Of a DNA stretch of 64,000 nucleotides, positions 51,930-60,905 are shown piece after piece. This DNA comes from Fundicoccus sp052116145 (GTDB lineage Bacteria > Bacillota > Bacilli > Lactobacillales > Aerococcaceae), in the NCBI RefSeq assembly GCF_052116145.1, contig NZ_JBQKLQ010000007.1:95702-159701 (forward strand), in the 5' to 3' direction. Made by a program: the position numbers and the translations under genes. How positions within the stretch are numbered: position 1 is the stretch's first letter; each line of letters opens with the position of its first letter. The notes beneath the pieces are model-generated. The model did not search any database, was not told where the DNA came from, and was given only the letters and a program-made list of their open reading frames with translations.

Positions 51930-53045
51930 TTAAATAATTGCGTCGCGAATCGATAGTCCCACACCTTTAGGGGTCCAGACCACCACTTCTGCTGGTTCAT
52001 TTACTGTAAACCAACCTAAACCAGAAATCGCAACATCTTGATCTGGTTTTAATTGAATGGTTCTTGAAACTAACTCTGGAAAGTTTTCTAGAGATTCTTT
52101 ATAGGGTGGGCTTAATAGTTCACCACGATGTTTTTCATAAAACTCCGCTGCGCCGCTTGTTTTTGTGCGGTGTAATTTAGCATCTTGTGACACATAATAG
52201 GTAAAGGCTGCTCTTTTTCCACGTGTAAAATCAACTCGTGCGGCTGCGCCAATAAAAATTGTTTGATCTGAGTTCAATTGGAAAGTCATCGGTTTTAAAG
52301 GCTTCGATGGTAACAATTGTTTGATTTCTTCACGATTTAAATAGTGAGCCAACTGAGTGCGGTGAACTATCCCAGGTGTATCAACAATCGAATGCTTATC
52401 AGTTAAAGGAATTTGGATCATATCCAATGTTGTCCCTGGATGATTCGACGTTGTAATAATTTCTTTTTCACCACCAAAATAGGCTATCAATTGATTAATC
52501 AAAGTAGATTTACCTACGTTGGTCACACCTACAATGTAAATGTTTTGGGTTTGAACTTCTTTTTTGATTAACTCAATCAACGGTTCTAACGTATTCTTTT
52601 TAGTGGCACTAATTAGAAAAACCTCTTCTGTTCTTAAACCATTCTGATGAAGTACTTGTTTCAACCAGTGTTTCACACGGTTTTCTTTCGTTACTTTGGG
52701 TAGTAAATCGGATTTATTCGCCACAACCACAATTGGTTGATTACCTACGAAACGTGTTAAACCATTAATTAAACTTCCTTCAACATCGAAAATATCGACA
52801 ACATTAACCACTAAGGCTTCATCATCGTTTGATATTTCGCTTAATTTTTCAAGAAAAACATCATCGTTAATTGTTAAGTCTTGTAATTCATTATAGTGAC
52901 GTAATCTAAAGCATCGTTGACAATAGAAATTATCACGCTCTAAGCCTTTCGCTAATGCTGATTCTGGTAAATAACCCGCTTCATTTGCTTCTTCAGTTTG
53001 TATGACTGCACCACAGCCAATACATTGGTATTCTTCTTTAGTCAA
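51930..53045 (-). CDS. yqeH: ribosome biogenesis GTPase YqeH
   Basis: Circularly permuted GTPase needed for 30S assembly. The 371-residue protein has an N-terminal zinc finger (CIGCG and CQRCF), then G4 NKSDLLPK, G5 SATKK, G1 GVTNVGKSTLI and G3 DTPGI in permuted order, and a C-terminal domain. I start it at TTG 53045, six bases after GGGGGG and overlapping the yqeG stop by eight bases; the frame is open to a TTG at 53075, but that extension has no family match. Confidence 0.94.
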   Translation of the reverse strand: MTKEEYQCIGCGAVIQTEEANEAGYLPESALAKGLERDNFYCQRCFRLRHYNELQDLTINDDVFLEKLSEISNDDEALVVNVVDIFDVEGSLINGLTRFVGNQPIVVVANKSDLLPKVTKENRVKHWLKQVLHQNGLRTEEVFLISATKKNTLEPLIELIKKEVQTQNIYIVGVTNVGKSTLINQLIAYFGGEKEIITTSNHPGTTLDMIQIPLTDKHSIVDTPGIVHRTQLAHYLNREEIKQLLPSKPLKPMTFQLNSDQTIFIGAAARVDFTRGKRAAFTYYVSQDAKLHRTKTSGAAEFYEKHRGELLSPPYKESLENFPELVSRTIQLKPDQDVAISGLGWFTVNEPAEVVVWTPKGVGLSIRDAII

Positions 53046-53562
53046 GTTGGTCCCCCCAATTTCCTTTGCGATCAATTCCCACTATTTTTAACGCTATTTT
53101 TTCTAAATTTCTGTTAATCCAAGTATAAATATTATCATTTTGTGCAATTGGTTTAACAAGAATCACATCTAAACCGAAACGATTCGCTCCAATGACATCT
53201 GTCATCACTTGATCTCCAATCACGACAATTTTATCGTTGGGTGTCACTAGATTGTCGACTGCCAGTTTGAAGTTCTTTTTGAATGGCTTCAAAGCACCCG
53301 CTGTGAAAGGTACTTCTAAGGGTTCAGCGACTTTCGCTACTCGATTGTGATTATTATTAGACAGTAAGTAAACTTTAACCCCTGCTTCTCGCAAGTCTTT
53401 AATCCACTCTGCCATGTCATGTGTATGTTCCCATTCGTTCCAGGCAATTAATGTATTATCTAAATCAACAATCACTGCATGGTATCCTCGTGTCAATAAA
53501 TCTAGACCTTTAATCGAATATATTGAATTAATGGTCCAGGTAGGTGTAATAAAACGCTTCAT
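53038..53562 (-). CDS. yqeG: YqeG family HAD phosphatase
   Basis: HAD-superfamily hydrolase (IIIA) of unknown substrate, always upstream of yqeH. The 174-residue protein has motif I VIVDLDNTLIAW, motif II LLSNN and motif III/IV KPFKKNF and VIGDQVMTDVIGAN. First gene of the yqe cluster, after AGGAGA. Confidence 0.93.
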   Translation of the reverse strand: MKRFITPTWTINSIYSIKGLDLLTRGYHAVIVDLDNTLIAWNEWEHTHDMAEWIKDLREAGVKVYLLSNNNHNRVAKVAEPLEVPFTAGALKPFKKNFKLAVDNLVTPNDKIVVIGDQVMTDVIGANRFGLDVILVKPIAQNDNIYTWINRNLEKIALKIVGIDRKGNWGDQLD

Positions 53563-53626
53563 TATATCTCCTTTAATTACTGCATCATTCTTTAACTAGA
53601 TTTTCACTCAATTCTTGCGCATTGCT

Positions 53627-53632
53627 ATTATA
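53627..53632 (-). promoter_or_regulatory. extended -10 of the yqeG-yqeH-nadD cluster
   Basis: Minus strand TATGG-TATAAT with the -10 at 53627-53632, about 65 bases before the yqeG ATG. No consensus -35 is seen; the TG motif may compensate. Confidence 0.55.
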
Positions 53633-53748
53633 CCATATTCCATCCTGCCTTGACGCGTTTGTTGCTGAGCAAAAAAGCATCTTAGACTAATTTTAATAAA
53701 ACAATGAAAAGCTTCGGGTAAATCAAAGGCTACTGATAAAACCCCAAT

Positions 53749-53776
53749 AAAAAAGACTTCCTCAGATGAAGAAGTC
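53749..53776 (-). terminator. terminator of the YkuJ-family gene
   Basis: Minus strand GGACTTC-loop-GAAGTC stem (53754-53775) followed by six T residues, 20 bases after the stop. Confidence 0.85.
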
Positions 53777-53795
53777 CAACGTGATATTCTGACTA

Positions 53796-54023
53796 TTAAC
53801 CTAGTAAATCAAAGATTTCAATTGCTACCAAATCAATATCATCAAATCTAAAGACAGTGCCTGTTGCACTCTCCGTCATTTCAAATGCGTCGCTTTCAGT
53901 AATATAAGCAACCTGACATTTTTCAACGCCTTCTAATTCGAAACGTCTTACTTCCGTTTCATTATCAGTGTTTGTCATTGCTTCTAGTCTTTGGATAATT
54001 CCAGTTAAAACAGATGGTTTCAT
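53796..54023 (-). CDS. YkuJ family protein (DUF1797)
   Basis: Small protein of unknown function, 75 residues. It fits the Firmicutes YkuJ family from LTGIIQRLEAM to FRFDDIDLVAIEIFDLL. Monocistronic with its own terminator, between the divergent-free yqeG promoter region and the dehydrogenase gene. Confidence 0.83.
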   Translation of the reverse strand: MKPSVLTGIIQRLEAMTNTDNETEVRRFELEGVEKCQVAYITESDAFEMTESATGTVFRFDDIDLVAIEIFDLLG

Positions 54024-54219
54024 CTAATTTCCCTCTCTATATTCAAGTATACAGCCCTTAGCGTCTCATGAATCAACAAGCTGTTTGATGCTTTGTCGAA
54101 AAAAATATGACAGCCAAACAGTCATTGGACTATAGTATTAACAAGCTCATTTCAAAAATTAATAAGCATACTTTTAATATAGTCTTATCCTATCAAATTC
54201 ATTTGAAATTGCAAGAAAA

Positions 54220-55089
54220 CTAAGCAAATTTCTCCCATAATTTTATTAATGCTTGAGTTCCCTCATCACCATAGCCTTCATCGCACAGTTTTTGATATAA
54301 TTTAGCAGCTAATTCGGCACCTGGTAAAGAAATTTCCATCTTTTCTGCTTCATCTAAAGCAATTTTTAAATCTTTTAAAAAGTGTTTCGCAAAAAATCCA
54401 GGCGTATAATCACCTTTCAAAATTCTAGGCGCATAGTTGGCAAGTGACCAATTGGCAGCAGCCCCACCACCAACAGTATCTAAAACAGTTTCAAGATCTA
54501 AACCAGCCGTTTTGGCATAAACTAACAATTCAATCATACCCGTCATTGTGCCCGCAATCATGATTTGATTAGCCATTTTTGTATGTTGGCCTGCTCCTGC
54601 ACTTCCTTGTAATGTCACTTTAGCTGAAAAAACATCTAATAAAGGTTTCACTTCATCAAATGTCGCTTTATCTCCTCCAACCATCGTTGTTAGACGCGCT
54701 TCACGTGCCCCCAAATCCCCACCAGAAACTGGAGCATCTAGACTTTTTATGCCGTGTCGAGAGGCAGTTTCAGCAATTTTTATTGCTAAGGAAGGCGTAC
54801 TCGTTGTCAAATCAATAAATAAACTATTGGAATGAACGCCTGCAAATAACCCCTCTTGAGAGAAGTAGACTTCTTCTACATCTTGTGGATAGCCAACTAT
54901 TGTCATCACAACATCAGCTGCATGGGCGACTTCTTTAGGTGTTGAACACCGTTTAGCGCCTAAGCTAACTAACTCGTCTGCCTTAGCTTGAGTCCTGTTG
55001 TAAACAAATAATTCATGTCCAGCAGCTAATAAATGTTTAGCCATACTATTTCCCATTACACCTAAACCAACAAAACCTACTTTAGTCAT
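54220..55089 (-). CDS. NAD(P)-dependent beta-hydroxyacid dehydrogenase (3-hydroxyisobutyrate dehydrogenase family)
   Basis: Reduces or oxidises a small beta-hydroxy acid; tartronate semialdehyde, succinic semialdehyde or hydroxyisobutyrate are family substrates. The 289-residue protein has the Rossmann motif GFVGLGVMGNSMAKHLL, the substrate loop DAPVSGGDLGAREARL and the catalytic Lys in GQHTKMANQIM. It overlaps the end of the glycosyltransferase gene by eight bases, so the two are translationally coupled, an odd pairing by function. Confidence 0.88.
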   Translation of the reverse strand: MTKVGFVGLGVMGNSMAKHLLAAGHELFVYNRTQAKADELVSLGAKRCSTPKEVAHAADVVMTIVGYPQDVEEVYFSQEGLFAGVHSNSLFIDLTTSTPSLAIKIAETASRHGIKSLDAPVSGGDLGAREARLTTMVGGDKATFDEVKPLLDVFSAKVTLQGSAGAGQHTKMANQIMIAGTMTGMIELLVYAKTAGLDLETVLDTVGGGAAANWSLANYAPRILKGDYTPGFFAKHFLKDLKIALDEAEKMEISLPGAELAAKLYQKLCDEGYGDEGTQALIKLWEKFA

Positions 55090-56302
55090 TAATGATTCCT
55101 CCTACCATTATTTCTCGAATTGTGTCTTTCACTTTAGTATATAGTTTATCAAATTTCTTTGAATCAGTTGATGATGTAAATTCATCAATCACCTCTTGAT
55201 AGTACTTTGACACACGTTCACCGAAATATTCTGATGATAATTCGATCAACTGACTTTGATCAATTTGTTGAATCTCATCTGATACTTTTTTAGATAGGAA
55301 CTCTAAGGTGACTTCAGATAAATCTTGTTCATCGTCAAAGAGCGCACCAAAATTTTGATTAGGCATTATTGATTCTAAATATGAATTACGACGAGCGATG
55401 ATCGGCAATCGGTTTGCGAAGGCTTCTAGGTATGTTAAGCCTTGTGATTCAGAATCACTCGCATTAATATACAAATCAGCCATTTGATAATAGCGATCAA
55501 CTTGATCGTGATCAACGCCACCAACAAAGACGATATCCAGTTGTTTTTCTTGATTCAATTCTTTTAAATCTTCTAGAATCGGACCATCACCTGCAATAAC
55601 CAAACGAGCATTCGGAATTTTTTCTTTTATCTTTGGATAAGCAGCAACCACTTCATCAATTTTCTTTTCTTTTGAAACACGCGAAAGTGACAATAACACC
55701 ACATCAGATTCTTGCAGATTCAACTCATTACGTACATCCACCCTGTTTTGTGCTAAATAACGTGGCATTTTAACGCCTGTTGGAATAATTTCAATTTTTT
55801 CAGAAATACCATAATCACGTAATTTATCGTGAGTAATCTTACTTGGCGTCACAATGCCGTTTGTCTGATTACAATATAACTTCGATAAGTAACGGACATG
55901 ACTTGCATGAATCAAATTCCCTTGTAAAATATAATGCGTATAATTTTCGTACATAGTATGGTAAGTATGGACATTTGGAATTTTCATTCGACTCGCCACA
56001 TATTTGCCTGCCATACCTAAACTGAACTCTGTATGAGTATGTACTATTTCAATATCGTTTTGTCTAGCTATTTTTAAGCAACGATCAAACCCACTGTAGG
56101 CAATGCGGCGATCATCGTAATTTACAAAAGGGATACTAGGCAGTCTAACGACCCCAATTTCTGGTTTCGCAGCTGGATCGGTCGTTGTAAATATAATTAC
56201 ATTATGTCCTTGCCTGACAAGTTCATCACGCAATAATTTTACCGAAGTTGATACACCGCTCACTTGTGGAAAGTATGTATCAGTAAAAAATCCTATATTC
56301 AT
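55082..56302 (-). CDS. GT4 glycosyltransferase, probable 1,2-diacylglycerol 3-glucosyltransferase
   Basis: Membrane-associated transferase expected to make monoglucosyl-diacylglycerol, the first step to glycolipid or lipoteichoic-acid anchor. The 406-residue protein has the N-terminal FFTDTYFPQVSGVSTSVK loop, HTHTEFSLGMAGK, HTYHTMYENYTHY, the nucleotide-sugar region SRVSKEKKIDEV and the EX7E-like SESQGLTYLEAFANRLP. These match the LafA / streptococcal glycolipid synthase group. The second glucosyltransferase often next door is absent; a dehydrogenase follows instead. Confidence 0.86.
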   Translation of the reverse strand: MNIGFFTDTYFPQVSGVSTSVKLLRDELVRQGHNVIIFTTTDPAAKPEIGVVRLPSIPFVNYDDRRIAYSGFDRCLKIARQNDIEIVHTHTEFSLGMAGKYVASRMKIPNVHTYHTMYENYTHYILQGNLIHASHVRYLSKLYCNQTNGIVTPSKITHDKLRDYGISEKIEIIPTGVKMPRYLAQNRVDVRNELNLQESDVVLLSLSRVSKEKKIDEVVAAYPKIKEKIPNARLVIAGDGPILEDLKELNQEKQLDIVFVGGVDHDQVDRYYQMADLYINASDSESQGLTYLEAFANRLPIIARRNSYLESIMPNQNFGALFDDEQDLSEVTLEFLSKKVSDEIQQIDQSQLIELSSEYFGERVSKYYQEVIDEFTSSTDSKKFDKLYTKVKDTIREIMVGGIIND

Positions 56303-56455
56303 TTCTTCACCATCTCATTCTAATCCGTATAATCATCTTTTATATGGCTTACATCATTCTTAAAACTTTAACACACTGCTTATATTATAGGCAATTTTTC
56401 TTTAAAATAAAAGTCTTTCCCCTCATCCTAAAGTACTCTTTTTCTCTATATAATG

Positions 56456-56485
56456 CAAAAACTCCAGGTACGAGACCTGGAGTTT
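56456..56485 (-). terminator. ptsHI terminator
   Basis: AAACTCCAGGT (56459-56469) and ACCTGGAGTTT (56475-56485) around a five-base loop, followed on the minus strand by T-rich sequence, 30 bases after ptsI. Confidence 0.88.
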
Positions 56486-56515
56486 GATGTTAAATATTAA
56501 TGATGACTGAATAAA

Positions 56516-58255
56516 TTACGCTTCTTCAGTTGCTTTGCGTACTGCTTCTTCAACTAAAGCCACCACTTCTTCAGCTGTTCCACATTCATTGATTGCTTTA
56601 TCAGCTAAAGCTTCCATTGCTTGTGAATCAAGTTTGCTAATCAAGCTTCTCGTTTGTAGAATACTTGTTGCACTCATCGAGAACTCATCTAAGCCCATAC
56701 CTAATAATAATGGAACAGCCATTTGATCGCCTGCCATTTCACCACACATACCAGTCCATTTACCTTCTGCATGAGATGCATCAATAACATTTTTTATCAA
56801 TGTTAAGATTGAAGGGTTGTAAGGTTGGTATAAGTATGAAACGCGTTCGTTCATTCTGTCTGCAGCCATTGTATATTGGATAAGGTCATTTGTTCCGATA
56901 CTAAAGAAATCAACTTCTTTAGCGAATTGTTTAGCTAAAACTGCTGCTGCAGGAATCTCTACCATGATACCGACTTGAATTGTTTCAGAAACTACAACAC
57001 CTTCGGAAATTAATTCTGCTTTCATCTCATCGTAAATCTTCTTAGCTGAACGGAATTCTTGCAAAGTAGCAATCATTGGGAACATGATACGTAAATCACC
57101 ATGAACAGAAGCACGTAATAAAGCGCGTAATTGCGTTTTAAACATATCTGTTTGATCTAATGAAACACGAATCGCACGGTATCCTAAGAATGGGTTCATT
57201 TCTTCTGGTAAATCTAAGTAAGGTAATTCTTTATCCCCACCTATGTCCATCGTACGAACGACAACACCTTTACCATCCATTGACTCAAGAACTGTTTTAT
57301 AAGCTTCGTATTGTTCGTCTTCAGTTGGGAAATCAGCTGAATCCATGTATAAGAATTCTGTACGGTATAGACCAACGCCATCCGCACCGTTTTCTAACAC
57401 ACCTACAACATCTTTTGGCGTACCAATGTTTGCTGCTAATTCAATATGTTTTCCGTCTTTTGTTACTGATTCAGACTCCACAAGTTTAGCCCACTCCGCT
57501 TTTTGACCATCATAAGCTGCAAGTTTTTCTTCATATTGCTTGATTTCATCTTCAGTCGGGTTAAGAATAACCTCTCCTTCTAATGCATCAACAATAATCA
57601 CATCGCCATCTTTTACAGTAGTTGTAATTGATTGCGAACCAACAATTGCAGGAATTTCTAATGAACGAGCCATAATTGCCGAATGTGACGTTCTACCACC
57701 AATATTTGTTACAAAAGCCTTTACATACTTTTTGTTTAATTGTGCAGTATCACTTGGAGTTAAATCGTGTGCAATCACGATTACTTCTTCGTTGATTGTT
57801 GCTGGACTCGGTAACTTCACACCTAATAAGGCTGCAAGCATACGTTCTGAAACATCTTTAATATCCGCTGCACGTTCTTGCATATATGGATTATCTTCCA
57901 TTGATGCAAAAATTTGGATAAACATATCAGAGACATTTTTTAATGCAGTTTCGGCATTTACCTTGTCTGATTCAATCTGACCTTTAACCTGATCTGTAAA
58001 TTCTGGATCAGCCACAACTAATAAATGAGCTTCAAAAACTTGAGCTTCTTCTTCGCCTAATGATTCTTTGGCGATATCTCGAATAGCTGTAATTTCTGTA
58101 ATCGTTTGAGCAATCGCTTGCTCAAAACGTGTAATTTCCGCTTCTGAATCATCAATCGTAACTGTTTCAAAACTCAAATCTGGTTCAGTAAGTAAGTAAA
58201 CGGGTGCAATAGCTACACCATCACTTGCTGCAATACCAGTTAATCGTTTGACCAT
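56516..58255 (-). CDS. ptsI: PTS phosphoenolpyruvate-protein phosphotransferase (Enzyme I)
   Basis: Takes phosphate from phosphoenolpyruvate and passes it to HPr. The 579-residue protein has phospho-His191 in NIGGRTSHSAIMAR, the PEP-binding signature (VRTMDIGGDKELPYL; FFSIGTNDLIQYTMAADR) and the active-site Cys in MCGEMAGD. The ATG shares one base with the ptsH stop (TAATG). Confidence 0.98.
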   Translation of the reverse strand: MVKRLTGIAASDGVAIAPVYLLTEPDLSFETVTIDDSEAEITRFEQAIAQTITEITAIRDIAKESLGEEEAQVFEAHLLVVADPEFTDQVKGQIESDKVNAETALKNVSDMFIQIFASMEDNPYMQERAADIKDVSERMLAALLGVKLPSPATINEEVIVIAHDLTPSDTAQLNKKYVKAFVTNIGGRTSHSAIMARSLEIPAIVGSQSITTTVKDGDVIIVDALEGEVILNPTEDEIKQYEEKLAAYDGQKAEWAKLVESESVTKDGKHIELAANIGTPKDVVGVLENGADGVGLYRTEFLYMDSADFPTEDEQYEAYKTVLESMDGKGVVVRTMDIGGDKELPYLDLPEEMNPFLGYRAIRVSLDQTDMFKTQLRALLRASVHGDLRIMFPMIATLQEFRSAKKIYDEMKAELISEGVVVSETIQVGIMVEIPAAAVLAKQFAKEVDFFSIGTNDLIQYTMAADRMNERVSYLYQPYNPSILTLIKNVIDASHAEGKWTGMCGEMAGDQMAVPLLLGMGLDEFSMSATSILQTRSLISKLDSQAMEALADKAINECGTAEEVVALVEEAVRKATEEA

Positions 58256-58521
58256 TATTCTGATAATCCTTCGTTCTTCATTGTTTCAGCTACAGCTTCA
58301 ATTGCTGCTGCTTCATCTGCACCTTCTGCTGTAATAGTAACATCTGCACCTTGACCAACGCCTAATGACATTACACCCATAATAGATTTTAAGTTAACTG
58401 ACTTACCTTTGTACTCTAAGTTTAAATCTGACGAGAATTTGCTCGCTGTTTGAACTAATAAAGTAGCTGGGCGTGCGTGAATCCCTGTCTCTGCAATTAC
58501 GTGAAAGTCTTTTTTCTCCAT
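58255..58521 (-). CDS. ptsH: PTS phosphocarrier protein HPr
   Basis: Carries phosphate from Enzyme I to sugar-specific EIIA proteins and, when phosphorylated on Ser46, acts as CcpA cofactor. The 88-residue protein has His15 in ETGIHARPATLL and Ser46 in NLKSIMGVMSLG, so both control sites are intact. First gene of the ptsHI operon. Confidence 0.98.
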   Translation of the reverse strand: MEKKDFHVIAETGIHARPATLLVQTASKFSSDLNLEYKGKSVNLKSIMGVMSLGVGQGADVTITAEGADEAAAIEAVAETMKNEGLSE

Positions 58522-58581
58522 ATTAAAAACTCCTTTAGATAATTTTTTTTGAGGGGTTCTTCACTTGGTTTTACACATGAG

Positions 58582-58629
58582 TGAAACCCTTTCAATGACT
58601 AGAATACCATTTTTTTAGGCATCTAACAA
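58582..58629 (-). promoter_or_regulatory. ptsHI promoter with palindrome at the start site
   Basis: Minus strand TTGTTA (58624-58629), 17 bases, TATTCT (58601-58606). Seven bases beyond the -10 lies TGAAAGGGTTTCA (58582-58594), arms of five around three bases. It resembles a CcpA cre (TGAAANCGNTTTCA) but is one base shorter and lacks the central CG, so it may be a different operator. Confidence 0.6.
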
Positions 58630-58772
58630 CAATAAACATCATTTATGATCATTACATTGTTGACTCAAACAGTATAAGACAATTTTACAAGAAATAAAAG
58701 GGCTAAATGACAATTAATTTCATTTTCGAAGTAAATTCATCGCTTTAACCTGTTATTTTTCTTGCAAAAGAG
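58630..58772. other. divergent ptsH / DUF1827 spacer
   Basis: About 140 A/T-rich bases without coding potential. A second possible minus-strand -10 (TATACT near 58670) has no good -35. Confidence 0.4.
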
Positions 58773-58778
58773 TATAAT
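58773..58778 (+). promoter_or_regulatory. -10 element of the DUF1827 gene
   Basis: TATAAT on the plus strand, 26 bases before the start codon; the -35 region (about 58750) is weak. Confidence 0.55.
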
Positions 58779-58804
58779 ATAGTTACATTAAGGGGGCGTT
58801 GCAA

Positions 58805-59086
58805 TTGAAAATGATCGATGTAACGAATAATCATTTCGAACTTGTATCAAAACAGTTAGAAAACACAGACGCATTTAACGTCAAAGTTTATTCATTAGGC
58901 TCAACAACTGTCATTTATACTGAAGCAAATACTCACAAGAATGTCATTGTTCTAAACAGGTCACGAACAGTCCGAGACCAAGAGGTTAATTTTGCTATTG
59001 CAAAATTATTAGATCAAGAAAATCGTCATAATTTAGAAGTCTTAAAAGGACACAACTTTGTTCAAATCGAAAAAATTATTCGATAA
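58805..59086 (+). CDS. DUF1827 family protein
   Basis: Function unknown; a family found mainly in Lactobacillales. The 93-residue protein shows MKMIDVTNNHFELV, NVKVYSLGSTTVIYTEA and the C-terminal LEVLKGHNFVQIEK. I chose the TTG at 58805, eight bases after GGGGG, since it gives the family-type MK-IDVTN start; a TTG at 58799 and ATG at 58811 are alternatives. It is encoded divergently from ptsH. Confidence 0.82.
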   Translation: MKMIDVTNNHFELVSKQLENTDAFNVKVYSLGSTTVIYTEANTHKNVIVLNRSRTVRDQEVNFAIAKLLDQENRHNLEVLKGHNFVQIEKIIR

Positions 59087-59156
59087 TCAATAGCCTGAGT
59101 CAGGCTCTAGTTATTTCTTTACAACTTAATTTTTTTGCTTCTTATCACGCTATAAA

Positions 59157-59203
59157 AATACCAGCCAGACTTGATCAATAGATCGAGCCTGGCTGGTATT
59201 TTA
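59157..59203. terminator. bidirectional terminator between DUF1827 gene and prfC
   Basis: ATACCAGCCAG (59158-59168) and CTGGCTGGTAT (59189-59199) with inner GATC/GATC pairing and flanking A- and T-runs. A smaller hairpin AGCCTGA/TCAGGCT precedes it near 59091. Confidence 0.87.
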
Positions 59204-59220
59204 TTATCTTTGGTTAATGA

Positions 59221-60807
59221 TTATAATAGTTGTTTTAATTCAATCTCTGGATACTTATCTTTGAACCAATTTTCAGCAAAAGTATTCTCGAATAAGAAGA
59301 CGGGATTGCCAAAACGGTCACGCGTTAATAGGTTACGACTTGAAGACATCTTTGGATTTAAATCTTTAGGATCAATCCAACGTGCTATTTTTGAACCCAT
59401 TGGCGTCATGACAATCTCTGCATTATATTCATGCAGTAGACGATATTGGAACACTTCAAACTGTAATTGTCCAACCGCTCCAGCAATATACTCTTCCGTA
59501 TGATAAGTTTTATAAAGCTGAATGGCACCTTCTTGAACCAATTGTTCTATCCCTTTATGGAATGATTTCTGTTTCATAACATTCTTAGGTGTCACACGCA
59601 TAAATAGCTCTGGCGTAAATTGTGGTAAAGGTTTAAATTGAACGGCTTGATTGCCTGAATAAATAGTATCGCCAATTTGTAAGTTACCCGTATCATAAAG
59701 TCCAATAATATCACCAGCAATTGCCGATTGAACTTCTTCACGTGAATCCGCCATAAATTGAGTCGTATGAGCCATACGAATGGATTTCCCTGTACGTTTC
59801 AATGTTACGTTCATCCCTTTTTCAAACACACCTGAACAAATACGAACGAAAGCAATTCGATCACGGTGAGCCGGGTTCATATTCGCTTGAATTTTAAAGA
59901 CGAAGCCAGTGAAACGTTTTTCATCCGGTTCAACCACAACGTCATCCATCGCTTCTGTTTCAGCAGGTGCAGGCGCTAGATCAACGAAAGCATCGAAAAA
60001 TGTTTGAACACCAAAGCCTGTTAGAGCCGAACCAAAGAAAACAGGTGTTAATTTACCAGCAGCAATCGCTTCACGGTCAAACTCATTTCCAGCTTCATGT
60101 AGTAAAGTAGCATCTTCCAAACCTTGTGTATAAATAGAAGATTCTTTAAAAGAATGTTCCCCCACTGCTTCACCATTTTCATCTAGAGGTACGAAAACTT
60201 CTGTTTCATCCTCTTCATCCGTATGGCGTAATTCAACCCGTTTATTATATAAATCATATAAACCAAGTAAACTTTTCCCCATTCCCATTGGCCAGTTCAT
60301 TGGATAAGCCTGGATGCCTAAGACATCTTCCAATTCCGATACCAACTCTAACGGCTCGCGACCATCACGGTCTAACTTGTTAATAAATGTGAAGATTGGA
60401 ATTCCACGCATACTACATACTTCAAACAATTTCTTTGTTTGTGGCTCGATCCCTTTACCAGAATCGATCACCATAACAGCAGCATCAACCGCCATTAATG
60501 TACGATATGTATCTTCTGAGAAATCCTCATGCCCTGGCGTATCTAGAATGTTTACTTGGTAACCATCATAGTCTACTTGCATGACTGAACTTGTTACAGA
60601 AATCCCACGTTGTTTTTCAATTTCCATCCAGTCTGATTTAGCAAATTTATTGGATTTCTTGCCTTTTGCCTTTACTGTCCCTGCTTCACGAATCGCCCCA
60701 CTGAATAGTAATAACTGTTCAGTAATCGTCGTTTTACCCGCATCCGGGTGAGAGATAATCGCAAAAGTACGGCGTTTTTTTACCGCTTTGTCTAGTTGTA
60801 TACTCAT
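59221..60807 (-). CDS. prfC: peptide chain release factor 3
   Basis: GTPase that recycles RF1 and RF2 from terminating ribosomes. The 528-residue protein has G1 ISHPDAGKTTITE, the G3 DTPGHEDFSEDTYRTL, G4 NKLDRDGREPLEL, then EF-Tu-like domain II and the RF3 C-terminal domain with VGQLQFEVFQYRL. Monocistronic between two intergenic spacers. Confidence 0.97.
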   Translation of the reverse strand: MSIQLDKAVKKRRTFAIISHPDAGKTTITEQLLLFSGAIREAGTVKAKGKKSNKFAKSDWMEIEKQRGISVTSSVMQVDYDGYQVNILDTPGHEDFSEDTYRTLMAVDAAVMVIDSGKGIEPQTKKLFEVCSMRGIPIFTFINKLDRDGREPLELVSELEDVLGIQAYPMNWPMGMGKSLLGLYDLYNKRVELRHTDEEDETEVFVPLDENGEAVGEHSFKESSIYTQGLEDATLLHEAGNEFDREAIAAGKLTPVFFGSALTGFGVQTFFDAFVDLAPAPAETEAMDDVVVEPDEKRFTGFVFKIQANMNPAHRDRIAFVRICSGVFEKGMNVTLKRTGKSIRMAHTTQFMADSREEVQSAIAGDIIGLYDTGNLQIGDTIYSGNQAVQFKPLPQFTPELFMRVTPKNVMKQKSFHKGIEQLVQEGAIQLYKTYHTEEYIAGAVGQLQFEVFQYRLLHEYNAEIVMTPMGSKIARWIDPKDLNPKMSSSRNLLTRDRFGNPVFLFENTFAENWFKDKYPEIELKQLL

Positions 60808-60905
60808 TTTAGTTCACCTAACTCACTCTCTATAAAATCTTCTCTACTCAAAAAAGTCGAACAACACCTTAACTGGTATTGTTCGCTCTCACTTACCTTC
60901 ACCGT

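Noticed and set aside
57540..57980. Plus-strand frame of 146 codons inside ptsI
   Set aside because: Antisense shadow of a conserved gene; composition rich in Ser/Ile/Thr as expected from complementary codons.
59171..59503. Plus-strand frame at the 3' end of prfC
   Set aside because: Begins inside the terminator hairpin and is antisense to prfC.
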